A stretch of DNA of 32,726 bases, taken from contig SKSL01000186.1 of NCBI GenBank assembly GCA_007123015.1, positions 1 through 32,726 of the forward strand. The letters are read 5' to 3'. Positions 18,952 through 30,343 of the stretch are shown here, piece by piece (position 1 is the first letter of the stretch; every line of letters begins with the position of its first letter). Below the pieces are notes generated by a model. That model worked only from the letters and a program-made list of their open reading frames with translations. It did not search any database and had not been told where the DNA came from. The translations under genes and the position numbers were made by a program. The stretch comes from Natronohydrobacter sp. Lineage in GTDB: Bacteria > Pseudomonadota > Alphaproteobacteria > Rhodobacterales > Rhodobacteraceae.

Positions 18952-21159
18952 ATGAAAGACATTTCCATTCCCGACATCATCTATACCAAGGTTGACGAAG
19001 CGCCCGAACTTGCCTCTGCATCGCTTCTGCCGATCATCCAGAGCTTCGCAAGCGCGGCCGGGATCAGTGTTGGTACGCGTGATATTTCGCTCGCAGGCCG
19101 CATCATCTCGGCTTTCCCCGAGTATCTGACCGAAGATCAGCGGATCAGCGACGATCTTGCCGAATTGGGCGAGTTGGTCAAAACACCCGAAGCCAATGTC
19201 ATCAAGCTGCCCAATATTTCGGCCTCCGTCCCGCAGCTTGTGGCCGCTGTGAAGGAATTGCAGTCGCAAGGCTATGCACTGCCCGACTATCCCGAAGCCC
19301 CTGCAACAGAAGATGAGAAGGCAGTGCGCGCGCGCTATGATGCGATCAAGGGGTCGGCTGTGAACCCGGTTCTGCGCGAAGGCAATTCCGACCGCCGCGC
19401 CGCTGCCGCTGTCAAGAATTTCGCCCAATCAAACCCACATCGCATGGGCAAATGGACCGCTGACAGCCAGACCGAAGTCTCTTCAATGGCGGGCGGTGAT
19501 TTCTTCTCGAACGAGACATCGGCCACATTGCAAGAGGCTGCCAGCGCGAAAATCGCTCTGATCAGCGAAGATGGCACGGAAACCGTGCTGAAAGACGGCC
19601 TGTCCTACCCCGCCGGCACTGTCGTCGATGCCACCTTCATGTCCGCGCGGGCGCTGTCGGAATTTCTGGAGGCGGAAATCGCGCGCACGAAAGAGAAAGG
19701 CACGCTTTTCTCGCTGCATATGAAAGCCACCATGATGAAGGTCTCGGACCCGATCATCTTCGGCCACGCCGTCCGCGCCTGGCTGAAACCAGTCTTCGAG
19801 AAACATGGCGACAAACTGGCCGCCATGGGCGTGAACCCCAATTCCGGCCTCGGCGATCTGTTGGCGCGGGTCAAGGATGATGCCGAAATCATGGCCGCGA
19901 TCGAGGCCGTCACAGCCGAACGCCCACCCATGTATATGGTGAATTCCGACAAGGGCATCACCAATCTGCATGTGCCATCCGATGTGATCATCGATGCGTC
20001 CATGCCCGCGCTCATTCGCGGCGGTGGCAAAGGCTGGGGTCCGGACGGGGCCGAGCATGACACGAATTGCGTCATTCCCGACAATTCCTATGCGCCCGTC
20101 TATGACGAAACGATCAAGTTCTTCAAAGCCAATGGTGCGCTCAACCCGGCCACAGCCGGCACGGTGCAGAATATCGGCCTGATGGCGCAGAAGGCAGAAG
20201 AATATGGCAGCCACCCCACCACATTCGAGATCCCGCATGACGGGACCGTGCGCATGGTGCTGGAAGATGGCACTGTGATCCATGAGCATAAGGTCGAGAC
20301 AGGTGATATCTGGCGCTCGGCCTCGGCGCGCAAGGCGCCCATCGAAGACTGGGTACAGCTTGCCATCGACCGTCAGGCCGCGACGGGCTACCGCGCGATC
20401 TTCTGGCTGGACAAGGATCGCGCCCATGACGCTGAACTGATTTCCTATGTGATGCCGATGCTTGACGCGCAGGGCGTGGCCGACAAGTTCGAAATCATGG
20501 CCCCGCGCGAAGCGACCCGCGCGTCGCTCGAAACCATCACCAAAGGCGAGAACACGATTGCCATCACTGGCAATGTGCTGCGCGACTATCTGACCGATCT
20601 GTTCCCCATTCTGGAACTTGCGACCAGCGCCAAGATGCTGTCCATCGTCAAGCTGATGAATGGTGGTGGCTTGTTCGAGACTGGCGCAGGTGGCTCGGCC
20701 CCGAAACATGTGCAGGACCTGGTCAGCACAGGCCATTTGCGCTGGGACAGCCTGGGCGAGTTTTGTGCCCTGGGCGAGAGTTTCCGTTTTCTGGCAGATA
20801 GCAAGAGCCATGCCAAAGCGCGGATCCTCGGCGATGCTGTCGATGTGGCGACACAGGGTGTTCTGGATAATGACCGCTCGCCGGGCCGCAAAACCGGACA
20901 GCCAGATAACCGCCACAGCCATTACTGGTTCGCGCGCTACTGGGCCGAGGCGATAGCCGCACAGAGCGAAGACGCGGATCTGGCCGCACATTTCGCCCCC
21001 ATGGCAAAGGCGCTGGCAGAAGGAGAGGCGCAGATCGTGCAGGAATTGCTCGATGCGCAGACCCGCCCAGTCGATCTGGGCGGCTACTATCACGGGGACC
21101 CGGTCAAGACCGCCGCTGTGATGCGCCCCTCTGCAACATTCAACGCAATCATTGACTGA
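18952..21159 (+). CDS. icd: NADP-dependent isocitrate dehydrogenase, monomeric type
   Basis: 735 aa starting [32 protein letters not shown]; '[24 protein letters not shown]' and '[14 protein letters not shown]' typical of monomeric IDH. Confidence 0.95.
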   Translation: MKDISIPDIIYTKVDEAPELASASLLPIIQSFASAAGISVGTRDISLAGRIISAFPEYLTEDQRISDDLAELGELVKTPEANVIKLPNISASVPQLVAAVKELQSQGYALPDYPEAPATEDEKAVRARYDAIKGSAVNPVLREGNSDRRAAAAVKNFAQSNPHRMGKWTADSQTEVSSMAGGDFFSNETSATLQEAASAKIALISEDGTETVLKDGLSYPAGTVVDATFMSARALSEFLEAEIARTKEKGTLFSLHMKATMMKVSDPIIFGHAVRAWLKPVFEKHGDKLAAMGVNPNSGLGDLLARVKDDAEIMAAIEAVTAERPPMYMVNSDKGITNLHVPSDVIIDASMPALIRGGGKGWGPDGAEHDTNCVIPDNSYAPVYDETIKFFKANGALNPATAGTVQNIGLMAQKAEEYGSHPTTFEIPHDGTVRMVLEDGTVIHEHKVETGDIWRSASARKAPIEDWVQLAIDRQAATGYRAIFWLDKDRAHDAELISYVMPMLDAQGVADKFEIMAPREATRASLETITKGENTIAITGNVLRDYLTDLFPILELATSAKMLSIVKLMNGGGLFETGAGGSAPKHVQDLVSTGHLRWDSLGEFCALGESFRFLADSKSHAKARILGDAVDVATQGVLDNDRSPGRKTGQPDNRHSHYWFARYWAEAIAAQSEDADLAAHFAPMAKALAEGEAQIVQELLDAQTRPVDLGGYYHGDPVKTAAVMRPSATFNAIID

Positions 21160-21164
21160 GTGCA

Positions 21165-21194
21165 GGCAACGCCCCGGTTCGCCGGGGCGTTGCC
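21165..21194. terminator. Strong hairpin in the convergent icd/amidohydrolase intergenic region
   Basis: GGCAACGCCCCGG-TTCG-CCGGGGCGTTGCC, perfect 13-bp stem with TTCG loop; no clear T tract. Confidence 0.65.
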
Positions 21195-21250
21195 CAAATC
21201 CGCACAACCGGGCTGGTCAACAGCAGCTGGGCGCTGGTACACACCGACTG

Positions 21251-22417
21251 TCAGACGCCAAGTAATTGCTCTGTAATCCCTGCGAAAAGCGCAATACCGG
21301 GCGCGATAAGGGGGTCCGGGAAATCATAAGCGGGGTCGTGCAGCGCCGGTTGCGCCTCTCCTGCGCCCAGAAAGACCAGTGCCATGCGCGTGACCTGACT
21401 GAAGGCGCCGAAATCCTCGGACGGGCGCATAGGAAAGGTGAACCGGGCCGTCGGCAGATCAAGGCGGGCCTGCACGGCCTGCACAATCTCTGCTGCTGCC
21501 GGATCATTGACGCTTGCATGAAACGCGTCATGACGCGTGATGTCACAGCGCACACCCGTCGCCGCAGCTGCGATCCCGGCGCAGAGCCTGGCCTCCAGAT
21601 CAGCCAGCACAGCATCATCATAGCCGCGCAGAGTGATCCAGGCTTCGGCCGAAGCCGGGGCGATGCCGAAAGCAGGCTGCCCCAAGGACATGTGGCACAA
21701 TGTGGCCAGCCCAAAATGCGGCCCCATGGGGCCCGGCGTCATATAGGGTGCAAGCAGGTCCATGATGGCCGCCAGGACTGGCGCAGGCGAGCGCCCGGTC
21801 TCTGGCTGCGCAGCATGGGCTTCGCGGCCCGTCAGCCGGACGCGCAGCCCGACAGAGGCGCAACTTGCAGGCCCCGGCGCAACGGCCACATGCCCCAGCC
21901 CAAGCCCCGGCATGTTATGCAACGCAAAGGCCCAATCGGGTCGCAGCGCGTCAAACTGCGGATCCGCCAGAACGGCGCGCGCCCCGGCCCCGGTCTCTTC
22001 CGCAGGCTGGAACAGCAGCACGACTTGCCCTGATCCCGGCGGATTCCGCGCAATCCACAGGCCAAGCCCAGCGAGGATCGCCATATGCCCGTCATGCCCG
22101 CACAGATGCGCCGCACCCGTCACGCGTGACGCATGATCCAGCGCTGTCTGCTCGACGATCGGCAGCGCATCGAGCTCTGCGCGGAACATCACACGCGGAC
22201 CCGCACGCCCGCTGTCATAGACCAGCGCCAACCCGGTTCCGCCAAGACCCGGAACCACCCGCGCAGGCTTTGTCAGGTGCAGAAACTCCAGCAGCTGCGC
22301 AGCAGTCGCAGTTTCCTGCCCAGACAGATCCGGGGCCATATGCAACTTGCGCCGCAACGCGATCAGTCTGGCCATGTCATCGGCGGGCAGAAGCTGCCGT
22401 GTCACCTGCCTGGTCAT
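21251..22417 (-). CDS. M20 family metallopeptidase / amidohydrolase (hippurate hydrolase-like)
   Basis: MTRQVTRQLLPADDMARLIALRRKLHMAPDLSGQE; 'AHLCGHDGHMAILAGLG', 'LLFQPAEETGAGA', 'GREAHAAQPETG'. Alternative start at 22435. Confidence 0.9.
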   Translation of the reverse strand: MTRQVTRQLLPADDMARLIALRRKLHMAPDLSGQETATAAQLLEFLHLTKPARVVPGLGGTGLALVYDSGRAGPRVMFRAELDALPIVEQTALDHASRVTGAAHLCGHDGHMAILAGLGLWIARNPPGSGQVVLLFQPAEETGAGARAVLADPQFDALRPDWAFALHNMPGLGLGHVAVAPGPASCASVGLRVRLTGREAHAAQPETGRSPAPVLAAIMDLLAPYMTPGPMGPHFGLATLCHMSLGQPAFGIAPASAEAWITLRGYDDAVLADLEARLCAGIAAAATGVRCDITRHDAFHASVNDPAAAEIVQAVQARLDLPTARFTFPMRPSEDFGAFSQVTRMALVFLGAGEAQPALHDPAYDFPDPLIAPGIALFAGITEQLLGV

Positions 22418-22498
22418 GACGGGCGACCGGTGCATATCTGTCTGACTGGCGTCGAAGACCTTGGGCGTACCGCCCCACGCGCCGGCATTCTGTCACCA

Positions 22499-22530
22499 CG
22501 AAAAAAGGCCGCACCAAATGGGCGGCCCAT
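22499..22530 (-). terminator. Rho-independent terminator of HU gene
   Basis: Minus strand GGGCCGCC-catttggt-GCGGCC-TTTTTT, stem plus T6, immediately downstream of the HU stop. Confidence 0.8.
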
Positions 22531-22552
22531 CACGCATACTGCGCATGTCAGA

Positions 22553-22843
22553 TCAATCGTTGACCGCATCCTTGAGCGCCTTGGCGATGGTCACTTTCAC
22601 AGCCTTGTCGGCCGCCTTGGTCATCGTCTCGCCCGTGGCAGGATTGCGCACCAGGCGCTCGGGACGCGCACGGCACATGATCTTGCCAATTCCCGGCAGC
22701 GTGATTGCACCCCCGGCGGCGACTTCTTCGATGACAACTTCAGCCACAGCATCCAAGGCGGCGCTTGCGGTCTTCTTGTCGGAACCCATTTTTTCGGCCA
22801 GCGCAGCAACAAGCTGCGTCTTGGTCATCGGCTTGGCATTCAT
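22553..22843 (-). CDS. HU family DNA-binding protein
   Basis: 96 aa: MTKTQLVAALAEKMGSDKKTASAALDAVAEVVIEEVAAGGAITLPGIGKIMCRARPERLVRNPATGE. Confidence 0.93.
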   Translation of the reverse strand: MNAKPMTKTQLVAALAEKMGSDKKTASAALDAVAEVVIEEVAAGGAITLPGIGKIMCRARPERLVRNPATGETMTKAADKAVKVTIAKALKDAVND

Positions 22844-23083
22844 AAAACGCTCCTAGATGTAACTGCGGCACCCTGTCCGCACGGTTTTGCAGCGCATATA
22901 GCCCGGAATTTTTCAGGCGTGCAATCGCAGGACGCGGGAAAATTTTCGCAACACGGCACAATCAGCACGATGACGCAGGGTTTTTTCGGCCCTGGATCCC
23001 CGACGGCTAATAACCGGGCGTGTGTCACATGGATCTTCGTCTGCCCGCGCGCTTCGGCGGCCCTGTGTCAGATTGTTCTTGCC

Positions 23084-24565
23084 CTATAGAAACGCCGTCT
23101 CATCAAAGGAACGCAATTTGCGGCTGTGAATCTTCTCCAGCGGCATCTCGCGCAGCAATTCCATCGCACGGATCCCAATCTGCAAATGCCGCGCAACCTG
23201 TGTCTTGTAGAAGCTTGACGCCATGCCGGGCAATTTCAGCTCACCATGCAGCGGCTTGTCAGAGACGCAAAGCAGCGTCCCGTAAGGCACCCGAAACCGA
23301 AATCCATTGGCGGCAATCGTCGCACTTTCCATATCCAGCGCAATCGCCCGCGACTGGCTCAGACGCTGAACAGGTCCGGATTGATCGCGCAACTCCCAGT
23401 TGCGGTTATCAATCGTGGCGACAGTACCTGTGCGCATGATCTTCTTCAGGGCATAGCCCTCAAGCTCGGTCACTTCGGCGACGGCATCCTGCAGCGCGAT
23501 TTGAATTTCCGCCAGCGCCGGAATGGGCACCCAGACTGGCAGATCCGCGTCCAGTACATTGTCTTCGCGCAGATAGGCATGGGCGAGGACGAAATCGCCC
23601 AGCGCCTGAGAATTGCGCAGTCCAGCACAATGGCCGACCATCATCCAGGCATGCGGGCGCAGCACAGCGATATGATCCGTCGCCGTTTTCGCATTCGATG
23701 GCCCGACCCCGATATTGACCAATGTGATCCCGGCCCCTTCTGCGCGTTTCAGATGATAGGTCGGCATCTGCGGCAACCGCGCAAGCTGCGGGATTGGCGC
23801 TTCGGGATCAGTGATGACCGTATTGCCGGGAGCAACAAAGGCCGTGTAGCCGCTGTCCGGGTCGCGCAGTTGGGCGCGCGCAAAGGCTTCGAATTCATCG
23901 ACATAGAACTGATAATTGGTAAACAGGATGTAATTCTGGAAATGATCCGCCGCTGTCGCTGTGTAATGCGCAAGCCGCGCCAGCGAGTAATCGACGCGCT
24001 GCGCTGTGAACAGCGCCAGCGGGCGCGAGCCATCCGCGTTCAGGCTGCGGTCCCCGTTGACGATATCATCATTCGTCGTCGAAAGGTCGGGCACGTCGAA
24101 GATATCGCGCAGCGACAGGGCCATATCGCCATTTTCGGGCAAGGTCACATCTCCACGCCCGGCCATGGCGAAATGCAGCGGGATCGGGGTGCTGGAAGAC
24201 CCGATCATGACGGCAACAGCATGGTTCTGGATCAGAAGCCCGAGCTGCTGGCGCAGGTAATTGCGAAACAGCATAGGCTGCGTGATGGTCGCTGCATAGA
24301 CCCCCGGCTCGGTGACATGCCCGAAACTCAGCCGCGAGTCGATCTGGTCGTAGCGCGCCGTCGTCAGGCGGATTTCCGGGTAAAAGGCACGATAGCGCGC
24401 ATGAGGCGTGCTGCCTTGTGCAAGCTGATTAAACGCGTCGATCAGGAAATTCGTGGCCTCCAGATACAGCCGCTCCAGATGGGCGACCGCATCAGCCGCA
24501 TCCGAAAACACCTTCGGGGCGACAGAGTCAGGGGTCAGGATGGGCAGGCTTTTGGCAAAGGTCAT
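23084..24565 (-). CDS. amn: AMP nucleosidase
   Basis: Start MTFAKSLPILTPDSVAPKVFSDAADAVAHLERLY at 24565 (track ORF over-extended to 24751); 'IPLHFAMAGRGDVTLPENGDMALSLRDIFDVPDLSTTNDDIVNG', 'HAWMMVGHCAGLRNSQALGDFVLAHAY'. Confidence 0.93.
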   Translation of the reverse strand: MTFAKSLPILTPDSVAPKVFSDAADAVAHLERLYLEATNFLIDAFNQLAQGSTPHARYRAFYPEIRLTTARYDQIDSRLSFGHVTEPGVYAATITQPMLFRNYLRQQLGLLIQNHAVAVMIGSSSTPIPLHFAMAGRGDVTLPENGDMALSLRDIFDVPDLSTTNDDIVNGDRSLNADGSRPLALFTAQRVDYSLARLAHYTATAADHFQNYILFTNYQFYVDEFEAFARAQLRDPDSGYTAFVAPGNTVITDPEAPIPQLARLPQMPTYHLKRAEGAGITLVNIGVGPSNAKTATDHIAVLRPHAWMMVGHCAGLRNSQALGDFVLAHAYLREDNVLDADLPVWVPIPALAEIQIALQDAVAEVTELEGYALKKIMRTGTVATIDNRNWELRDQSGPVQRLSQSRAIALDMESATIAANGFRFRVPYGTLLCVSDKPLHGELKLPGMASSFYKTQVARHLQIGIRAMELLREMPLEKIHSRKLRSFDETAFL

Positions 24566-24699
24566 GAAATATCCTGTCATTCGCGGGCGTGGAAAGCTGG
24601 CGCGCCCGAACTTTGCCACTGCAGCCCAAGCGCGGCAAGCGGCGCTTTGCGACAAAAACGCTCTTCCCCCCTTGCGCGGGATCGAATAGCGTCTCGCGC

Positions 24700-25635
24700 A
24701 TGACAACAGCCTATCTGACACACCCCGACAGCCTGCGCCATGAAACGCCAAACGGGCACCCAGAGCAGATCGCCCGGATCGAGGCGATCACCAAAGCCCT
24801 GAGCGCCCCGGATTTCGCGACCCTGCTGCGCCTTGATGCCCCATTGGCCGAGGACGCGCAGCTGCTTGCCTGCCATCCGGCGGCCTATATCGAGCGCATC
24901 CGCAAGGCGATCCCGGTCGCCGGGATCTATCAGCTTGATGCAGATACCCATGTCTCGAACGGGTCATTCGACGCGGCCAGCCGTGCCGCAGGCGGGGCCT
25001 GCTACGGGGTCGATCTGGTGATGGCGGGCACTGCCAGCAATGCCTTCGCCGCAATGCGCCCGCCCGGCCATCATGCCGAGACACAGACGCCCATGGGCTT
25101 TTGCCTGTTCGGATCTGTTGCCATTGCCGCGCAGCACGCCATGGACCGCTACGGTCTGAGCCGTGTCGCGGTGGTGGATTTCGACGTGCATCATGGCAAT
25201 GGCACGCAGGATCTGCTCTGGACCGAAGAGCGCGCGCTCTTCATCTCCAGCCATCAGATGCCGCTCTGGCCCGGCTCTGGCCACACGGATGAGCGTGGCG
25301 CGCATGGCAATGTGATGAATCTGCCGCTGGCTCCGGGTACAGATGGCGCGGCTTTCCGGCGCATTTACGAGGATATGGTCCTGCCGCAACTCGACCGTTT
25401 CGCGCCAGAGCTGATCCTTGTTTCGGCCGGGTTCGACGCCCATCGCGCCGATCCGCTGGCGCAACTCGATCTGGTCGAGGACGATTTCGCCTGGGTCACA
25501 GGGGCCTTGTGCGATATCGCAGCCCGCCATGCCGAAGGGCGCTTGGTGTCTTGTCTGGAAGGCGGCTATGACTTGCCCGCGCTCGCAGCGAGTGTCGCGG
25601 CCCATATCCGCGTGTTGATGGAGAAAGGCGCATGA
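24700..25635 (+). CDS. Histone deacetylase family protein (class II-like / acetylpolyamine amidohydrolase type)
   Basis: [27 protein letters not shown]; '[30 protein letters not shown]', '[19 protein letters not shown]', '[19 protein letters not shown]'. Confidence 0.94.
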   Translation: MTTAYLTHPDSLRHETPNGHPEQIARIEAITKALSAPDFATLLRLDAPLAEDAQLLACHPAAYIERIRKAIPVAGIYQLDADTHVSNGSFDAASRAAGGACYGVDLVMAGTASNAFAAMRPPGHHAETQTPMGFCLFGSVAIAAQHAMDRYGLSRVAVVDFDVHHGNGTQDLLWTEERALFISSHQMPLWPGSGHTDERGAHGNVMNLPLAPGTDGAAFRRIYEDMVLPQLDRFAPELILVSAGFDAHRADPLAQLDLVEDDFAWVTGALCDIAARHAEGRLVSCLEGGYDLPALAASVAAHIRVLMEKGA

Positions 25636-25871
25636 GCGAGAATCCCGTATCCGAGATGAGTTTCGAGGAAGCCCTGCGCGCGCTGGAAGAGATCGTCACT
25701 CGGCTGGAACGCGGTGATGTGGCGCTGGATCAGTCGATCACGCTTTATGAGCGCGGGGCCGCGTTGAAAAAGCACTGTGAAGCGCGGTTGAACGCCGCCC
25801 AGATGCGGGTAGAGGCGATCCGCTTGGCCGAAGAGGGCACCCCCAAAGGCACGGAGCCGTTTTCGGCATGA
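25632..25871 (+). CDS. xseB: Exodeoxyribonuclease VII small subunit
   Basis: 79 aa: '[53 protein letters not shown]'. ATGA overlap with upstream gene. Confidence 0.94.
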   Translation: MSENPVSEMSFEEALRALEEIVTRLERGDVALDQSITLYERGAALKKHCEARLNAAQMRVEAIRLAEEGTPKGTEPFSA

Positions 25872-26743
25872 GCGCTTTCGCCCGCGCGCTGGCCGAGCAC
25901 GCGCCCCGGATCGAGGCGCGCTTGCAGGCGGAAATCGCAGCCCTGCCTGGCTCGAATGTGCGCGACGCGATGGCCTATGCAGCGCGGGGCGGAAAGAAAT
26001 TGCGCGGGTTTCTGGTTCTGGAATCGGCGCGCCTGCACGGAATCGGCCCCGAGATGGCCCTGCAGGCAGCCGCCGCCATCGAGGCGATCCACAGCTATTC
26101 GCTGGCCCATGATGATCTGCCCGCGATGGATGACGATGATCTGCGGCGCGGCCAGCCCACTGTGCATGTAAAATGGAACGAGGCGACCGCGATCCTGGCA
26201 GGTGATGCGCTGCAAACGCTGGCTTTCGGGCTTCTGGCCCGACCCGACGCCGCCCCGACCGCCGAGGCGCGGCTCGCACTGATTGCCAGCTTGGCTGATG
26301 CGTCTGGCGGCGCGGGCATGGTGCTGGGGCAAGCGCTGGATATCGAAGCGGAAAGCGCGGACAGCCCGCTGACACTGCAGGAAATTACGGCGCTACAAGC
26401 GGGCAAGACTGGCGCGCTGATCGCTTGGTCGGCCTGCGCCGGGGCACGGATGGCCGGGGCAGACCCCGCCCCGCTTGCAGCCTATGCGGCAGCACTGGGG
26501 CTGGCGTTTCAGATTGCCGATGACGTCCTTGACGTCGAAGGCGATGCCGGGCTGGCAGGCAAGCGGCTGCAAAAGGACGCGGACGCCGGCAAAGCCACAT
26601 TCGTGTCCCTGCTGGGGCTTGACGGCGCGAAAGCCCGCGCGCGCGCACTTGTCGCAGACGCGCAGGACGCCCTTGCCTGCTATGGGTCCGGAGCACATCT
26701 GTTGTGCGATGCTGCCGAATTCGTTATCACGCGTGAGAATTGA
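25868..26743 (+). CDS. ispA: Polyprenyl synthetase (farnesyl/geranylgeranyl diphosphate synthase type)
   Basis: '[18 protein letters not shown]', first Asp-rich motif '[18 protein letters not shown]', second '[15 protein letters not shown]'. Confidence 0.93.
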   Translation: MSAFARALAEHAPRIEARLQAEIAALPGSNVRDAMAYAARGGKKLRGFLVLESARLHGIGPEMALQAAAAIEAIHSYSLAHDDLPAMDDDDLRRGQPTVHVKWNEATAILAGDALQTLAFGLLARPDAAPTAEARLALIASLADASGGAGMVLGQALDIEAESADSPLTLQEITALQAGKTGALIAWSACAGARMAGADPAPLAAYAAALGLAFQIADDVLDVEGDAGLAGKRLQKDADAGKATFVSLLGLDGAKARARALVADAQDALACYGSGAHLLCDAAEFVITREN

Positions 26744-26799
26744 ACGCGGCGCTATCCGCCGACACAAGCGCGGCGCTGCCGCAGTGCGAAGAGTATCTG

Positions 26800-28716
26800 A
26801 TGCCGAATACACCCCTTCTCGACAAAGTGCATGTCCCTGCTGATCTGAAATCCCTCAGCGACCGTGAATTGCGTCAGATCGCCGATGAATTGCGCCTTGA
26901 GACCATCGCGGCAGTGTCCGAGACCGGGGGTCATCTGGGCGCGGGTCTGGGGGTCGTGGAATTGACGGTTGCGCTGCATGCTGTGTTCGACACCCCGCGC
27001 GACCGGCTGATCTGGGATGTGTCGCACCAGTGTTACCCGCACAAGATCCTGACAGGACGGCGCGACCGGATACGTACTTTGCGCCAGAAGGATGGCCTGT
27101 CAGGCTTCACCAAGCGCAGCGAGTCGCCATATGACCCGTTCGGGGCCGCGCATAGCTCGACCTCGATTTCTGCCGCGCTGGGCTTTACTATGGCGCGCGA
27201 ATTGGGCGGGGCGCCGGACCCGTCCCTGGGCGATGCCATCGCGGTCATCGGGGATGGCGCGATCAGTGCGGGCATGGCCTATGAGGCGCTGAACAATGCC
27301 GGCCATCTGGGCCGCCGCATGTTTGTCGTGCTGAACGACAATGAAATGTCCATTGCGCCGCCCACGGGGGCCATGTCGTCTTACCTGTCGCGCATCTATG
27401 CCGACAAGCCCGTGCAAGAGCTGAAAAACGCAATGAAGGGTGCCCTTTCGCTGCTGCCACCCCCGTTGCAGGAAGGCGCGCGGCGGGCGAAAGATCTGCT
27501 CAAACATGTCACAGTCGGTGGCACCTTGTTCGAGGAACTGGGTTTCAACTATATCGGCCCGATTGATGGGCATGACATGGATCAACTGCTCTGGGTCTTG
27601 CGCACCCTGCGCGAGCGGGCCGATGAGCCCTATCTGATCCACGTTCTGACGCAAAAGGGCAAAGGCTATGCGCCTGCCGAAGGCGCGGCAGATCGTGGCC
27701 ACGCGCGGGCGAAATTCGACATGGTGACAGGCAAGCAGCAAAAAGCGGCCTCGAATGCGCCAAGCTATACCAAGGTCTTTGCCGAAAGCCTGATCGCTGA
27801 AGCCCAGCGCGATGAGCGGGTCGTCGCAGTGACGGCTGCCATGCCGGACGGGACAGGGTTGGACCTGTTTGCCAGGCAGTTTCCGAAGCGCATGTTCGAT
27901 GTAGCGATTGCCGAACAACATGGGGTGACCTTCTGCGCCGGGCTTGCCGCCGGGGGCATGAAGCCGTTTTGCGCGATGTATTCGACCTTTTTGCAGCGCG
28001 GCTATGATCAGGTGGTCCATGACGTGGCAATCCAGCGCCTGCCCGTGCGCTTTGCCATCGACCGCGCCGGGCTGGTAGGCGCAGACGGGGCGACCCATGC
28101 CGGCAGTTTCGATGTCGCCTATCTGGCCAATCTGCCTGGATTCGTGGTCATGGCAGCAGCGGATGAGGCAGAGCTCGTGCATATGGTCGCCACGGCTGTC
28201 GCGCATGATGATGGCCCCATCGCCTTCCGCTTTCCCCGCGGCGAAGGCGAAGGCGTGGAAATGCCCGACCGCGGCAAAGTGCTGGAGATCGGCAAAGGCC
28301 GGATGATCCGACAGGGCAAGGGTGTGGCGATCCTGTCTTTCGGCACAAGGCTGGGGGAAGTGCTGCGCGCCTGCGAAAGCCTGAGCGCGAAAGGGATCAC
28401 GCCCAGTGTCGCGGATGCGCGTTTCGCCAAACCACTGGATCGCGAGCTGATCCTGCAGCTTGCCCGCGAACATGATGCGCTGATCACCATCGAGGAAGGC
28501 GCCGTCGGTGGCTTCGGCAGCCATGTCTCGCAGCTTCTGTCAGACGAGGGCGTGTTCGATAACGGGCTGAGATTCCGCGCGATGGTGCTGCCCGATATCT
28601 TCATAGATCAGGCCAGCCCGCGCGATATGTATGAATTGGCCGCCATGAACGCACCGCATATCGAAGCGAAAGTACTTGAGCTGCTCAATGTCGCCCAAAT
28701 GGGGAAGCGCGCCTGA
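26800..28716 (+). CDS. dxs: 1-deoxy-D-xylulose-5-phosphate synthase
   Basis: '[51 protein letters not shown]', '[19 protein letters not shown]', '[14 protein letters not shown]'. Alternative TTG start at 26740. Confidence 0.96.
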   Translation: MPNTPLLDKVHVPADLKSLSDRELRQIADELRLETIAAVSETGGHLGAGLGVVELTVALHAVFDTPRDRLIWDVSHQCYPHKILTGRRDRIRTLRQKDGLSGFTKRSESPYDPFGAAHSSTSISAALGFTMARELGGAPDPSLGDAIAVIGDGAISAGMAYEALNNAGHLGRRMFVVLNDNEMSIAPPTGAMSSYLSRIYADKPVQELKNAMKGALSLLPPPLQEGARRAKDLLKHVTVGGTLFEELGFNYIGPIDGHDMDQLLWVLRTLRERADEPYLIHVLTQKGKGYAPAEGAADRGHARAKFDMVTGKQQKAASNAPSYTKVFAESLIAEAQRDERVVAVTAAMPDGTGLDLFARQFPKRMFDVAIAEQHGVTFCAGLAAGGMKPFCAMYSTFLQRGYDQVVHDVAIQRLPVRFAIDRAGLVGADGATHAGSFDVAYLANLPGFVVMAAADEAELVHMVATAVAHDDGPIAFRFPRGEGEGVEMPDRGKVLEIGKGRMIRQGKGVAILSFGTRLGEVLRACESLSAKGITPSVADARFAKPLDRELILQLAREHDALITIEEGAVGGFGSHVSQLLSDEGVFDNGLRFRAMVLPDIFIDQASPRDMYELAAMNAPHIEAKVLELLNVAQMGKRA

Positions 28717-28773
28717 TCCGGCTGCGCGCCGCACCCCCGCCACCCAGCGGATGCGTATTCGGTATCTGGCCGC

Positions 28774-29754
28774 CTATGCGGCAGCAGCTGCAGGAAGAGG
28801 CACCGGTGCAGGCGATAGAAGCACATCATCAGCTGCCAGGTCTTTTGCATCGACCACATGCGCCACGACATGGCCATCAAGACGGATATGCGCGAGGGTC
28901 GGATCGTCTTCGGCAAAAGTGACCGTCACAGCGGGCGCAGCAATCCGATCTGCATCATAGTGCAGCACGATCTGGTCCTCAGCAGAGTTGTAATCGAGGA
29001 TGACAGCAGGGGGCGCCTGTGCCAGCCAATCACCAAGGACAAATTGATCAGCACCCTCCCCGCCATGCAAGCTGTCACCCTGTCCCGCGATCAGGACATC
29101 ATCGCCTTCACCACCATTCAGGATATTGGCCCCGCTGACATCATGCCCGGCCGCGTCGAAGGCCACGCCAACAAGCGTATCCTGCCCCGCTCCGCCAAAG
29201 AGCAGGTTATCGCCTGCGCCAGCAATCAGCAGATCATCCCCCCAGCCCCCTTCCAGCGTGTCACTGCCGGACCCACCGATCAGTGTATCATCCCCTTCCC
29301 CGCCGATCAGGTGGTTGTGCCCCGACCCTGCCTCAAGCCGGTCATTGCCGCCACCGCCCAGCAAGGTGTCATCACCACCCGCGCCGATCAGTGTGTCATC
29401 AGCCTCGCCACCCAGCAGAGAATCCGGTCCGTCGGTTCCGATCAGAATCTGAGGCTGCGGAGGCTCCGCAAGCGGATCGTCATCGGTACTGTGGATCCGC
29501 TCGCCAAGCTGGTCAAACCGCCCTGCATCCTGACCCAACGGCGCATCGGAATTGCCCTCAAGCATCAGGGGGTTTTGCGCAAACCAAAGCATGTCCTGCA
29601 GCGTGTCCTGCTCAGTGACCGAAGACGCGGCCCAATGCACCTGCCTGGGCTGATCTTCCCGCTCCGTGGTCTCATCTGACTCAGCCTCATCTTCCCCAAG
29701 TTCCATCAATGCAGTTGCGGATAACGCAACCGCAAGCCCCAAGAACAACCACAT
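28774..29754 (-). CDS. RTX (haemolysin-type) calcium-binding repeat protein with N-terminal TM/signal segment
   Basis: 326 aa; MWLFLGLAVALSATALMEL then acidic linker; many GGxGxDxL nonapeptides ('GGEADDTLIGAGGDDTLLGGGGNDRLEAGSGHNHLIGGEGDDTLIGGSGSDTLEGGWGDD'). Confidence 0.88.
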   Translation of the reverse strand: MWLFLGLAVALSATALMELGEDEAESDETTEREDQPRQVHWAASSVTEQDTLQDMLWFAQNPLMLEGNSDAPLGQDAGRFDQLGERIHSTDDDPLAEPPQPQILIGTDGPDSLLGGEADDTLIGAGGDDTLLGGGGNDRLEAGSGHNHLIGGEGDDTLIGGSGSDTLEGGWGDDLLIAGAGDNLLFGGAGQDTLVGVAFDAAGHDVSGANILNGGEGDDVLIAGQGDSLHGGEGADQFVLGDWLAQAPPAVILDYNSAEDQIVLHYDADRIAAPAVTVTFAEDDPTLAHIRLDGHVVAHVVDAKDLAADDVLLSPAPVPLPAAAAA

Positions 29755-30049
29755 GGCGTCTTACCTCACATCACCCATTTTGCGATCTGTTCAGACCGCT
29801 CCCCAGGCAAGAGAATGCCAGACAGGCCGCGCATTAACGAAGCGGATTCCGTTTCACCGCCTGCGAAAACTGTAATTCTGGTTAACGCACCACAAGAGGC
29901 CGCCTCTGTGATGTCACATCCGATTGAGCCCTTTTCTTTCCCGCCAGAGTGGTTTATCGCCCAGCGCGCGGGTGCCTGATGGCAACTGCATTCAACGGCC
30001 CTGCTGGACGACATCCCGGCTTGTGCCCCCCTCAAGACAGGAGTCCCCG

Positions 30050-30319
30050 ATGTCGATCACTGTTGAAGACAAGAACCAGATCATCAAGGATTTCGCCCGC
30101 GCTGCAGGCGACACTGGATCGCCGGAGGTGCAGGTCGCTGTGCTGACCAAGCGGATCAGCAATCTGACCGAGCATTTCAAGACGCACAAGAAAGACAACC
30201 ATTCGCGTCGTGGTCTGCTGAAGCTGGTTGCGAACCGTCGCAAGCTGCTCGACTACCTGAAAAGCAAGGATGAAGGGCGCTACCGCGACCTGATTGCCAA
30301 GCTGGGTATTCGCCGCTGA
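30050..30319 (+). CDS. rpsO: 30S ribosomal protein S15
   Basis: 89 aa: [89 protein letters not shown]. Confidence 0.98.
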   Translation: MSITVEDKNQIIKDFARAAGDTGSPEVQVAVLTKRISNLTEHFKTHKKDNHSRRGLLKLVANRRKLLDYLKSKDEGRYRDLIAKLGIRR

Positions 30320-30343
30320 TCGCGCAGACTTCAGCCTGACACA

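Noticed and set aside
19483-21207. 574-aa minus-strand ORF antisense to icd
   Set aside because: Shadow ORF; His/Arg/Gly-rich composition without domain signature.
23246-24703. 485-aa plus-strand ORF antisense to amn
   Set aside because: Shadow ORF; the minus strand encodes a clear AMP nucleosidase.
27100-28524. 474-aa minus-strand ORF antisense to dxs
   Set aside because: Shadow ORF in high-GC coding DNA, no recognisable motifs.
28774-28806. VPLPA-CTERM-like sorting signal at the RTX protein C-terminus
   Set aside because: The sequence ends at VPLPAAAAA; no hydrophobic helix or basic tail follows in any of the three downstream frames.
29126-29452. Plus-strand 108-aa repeat-containing ORF and repetitive DNA resembling a short tandem or CRISPR-like array
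   Set aside because: The periodicity is the reverse complement of RTX nonapeptide codons; no conserved direct repeat with unique spacers.
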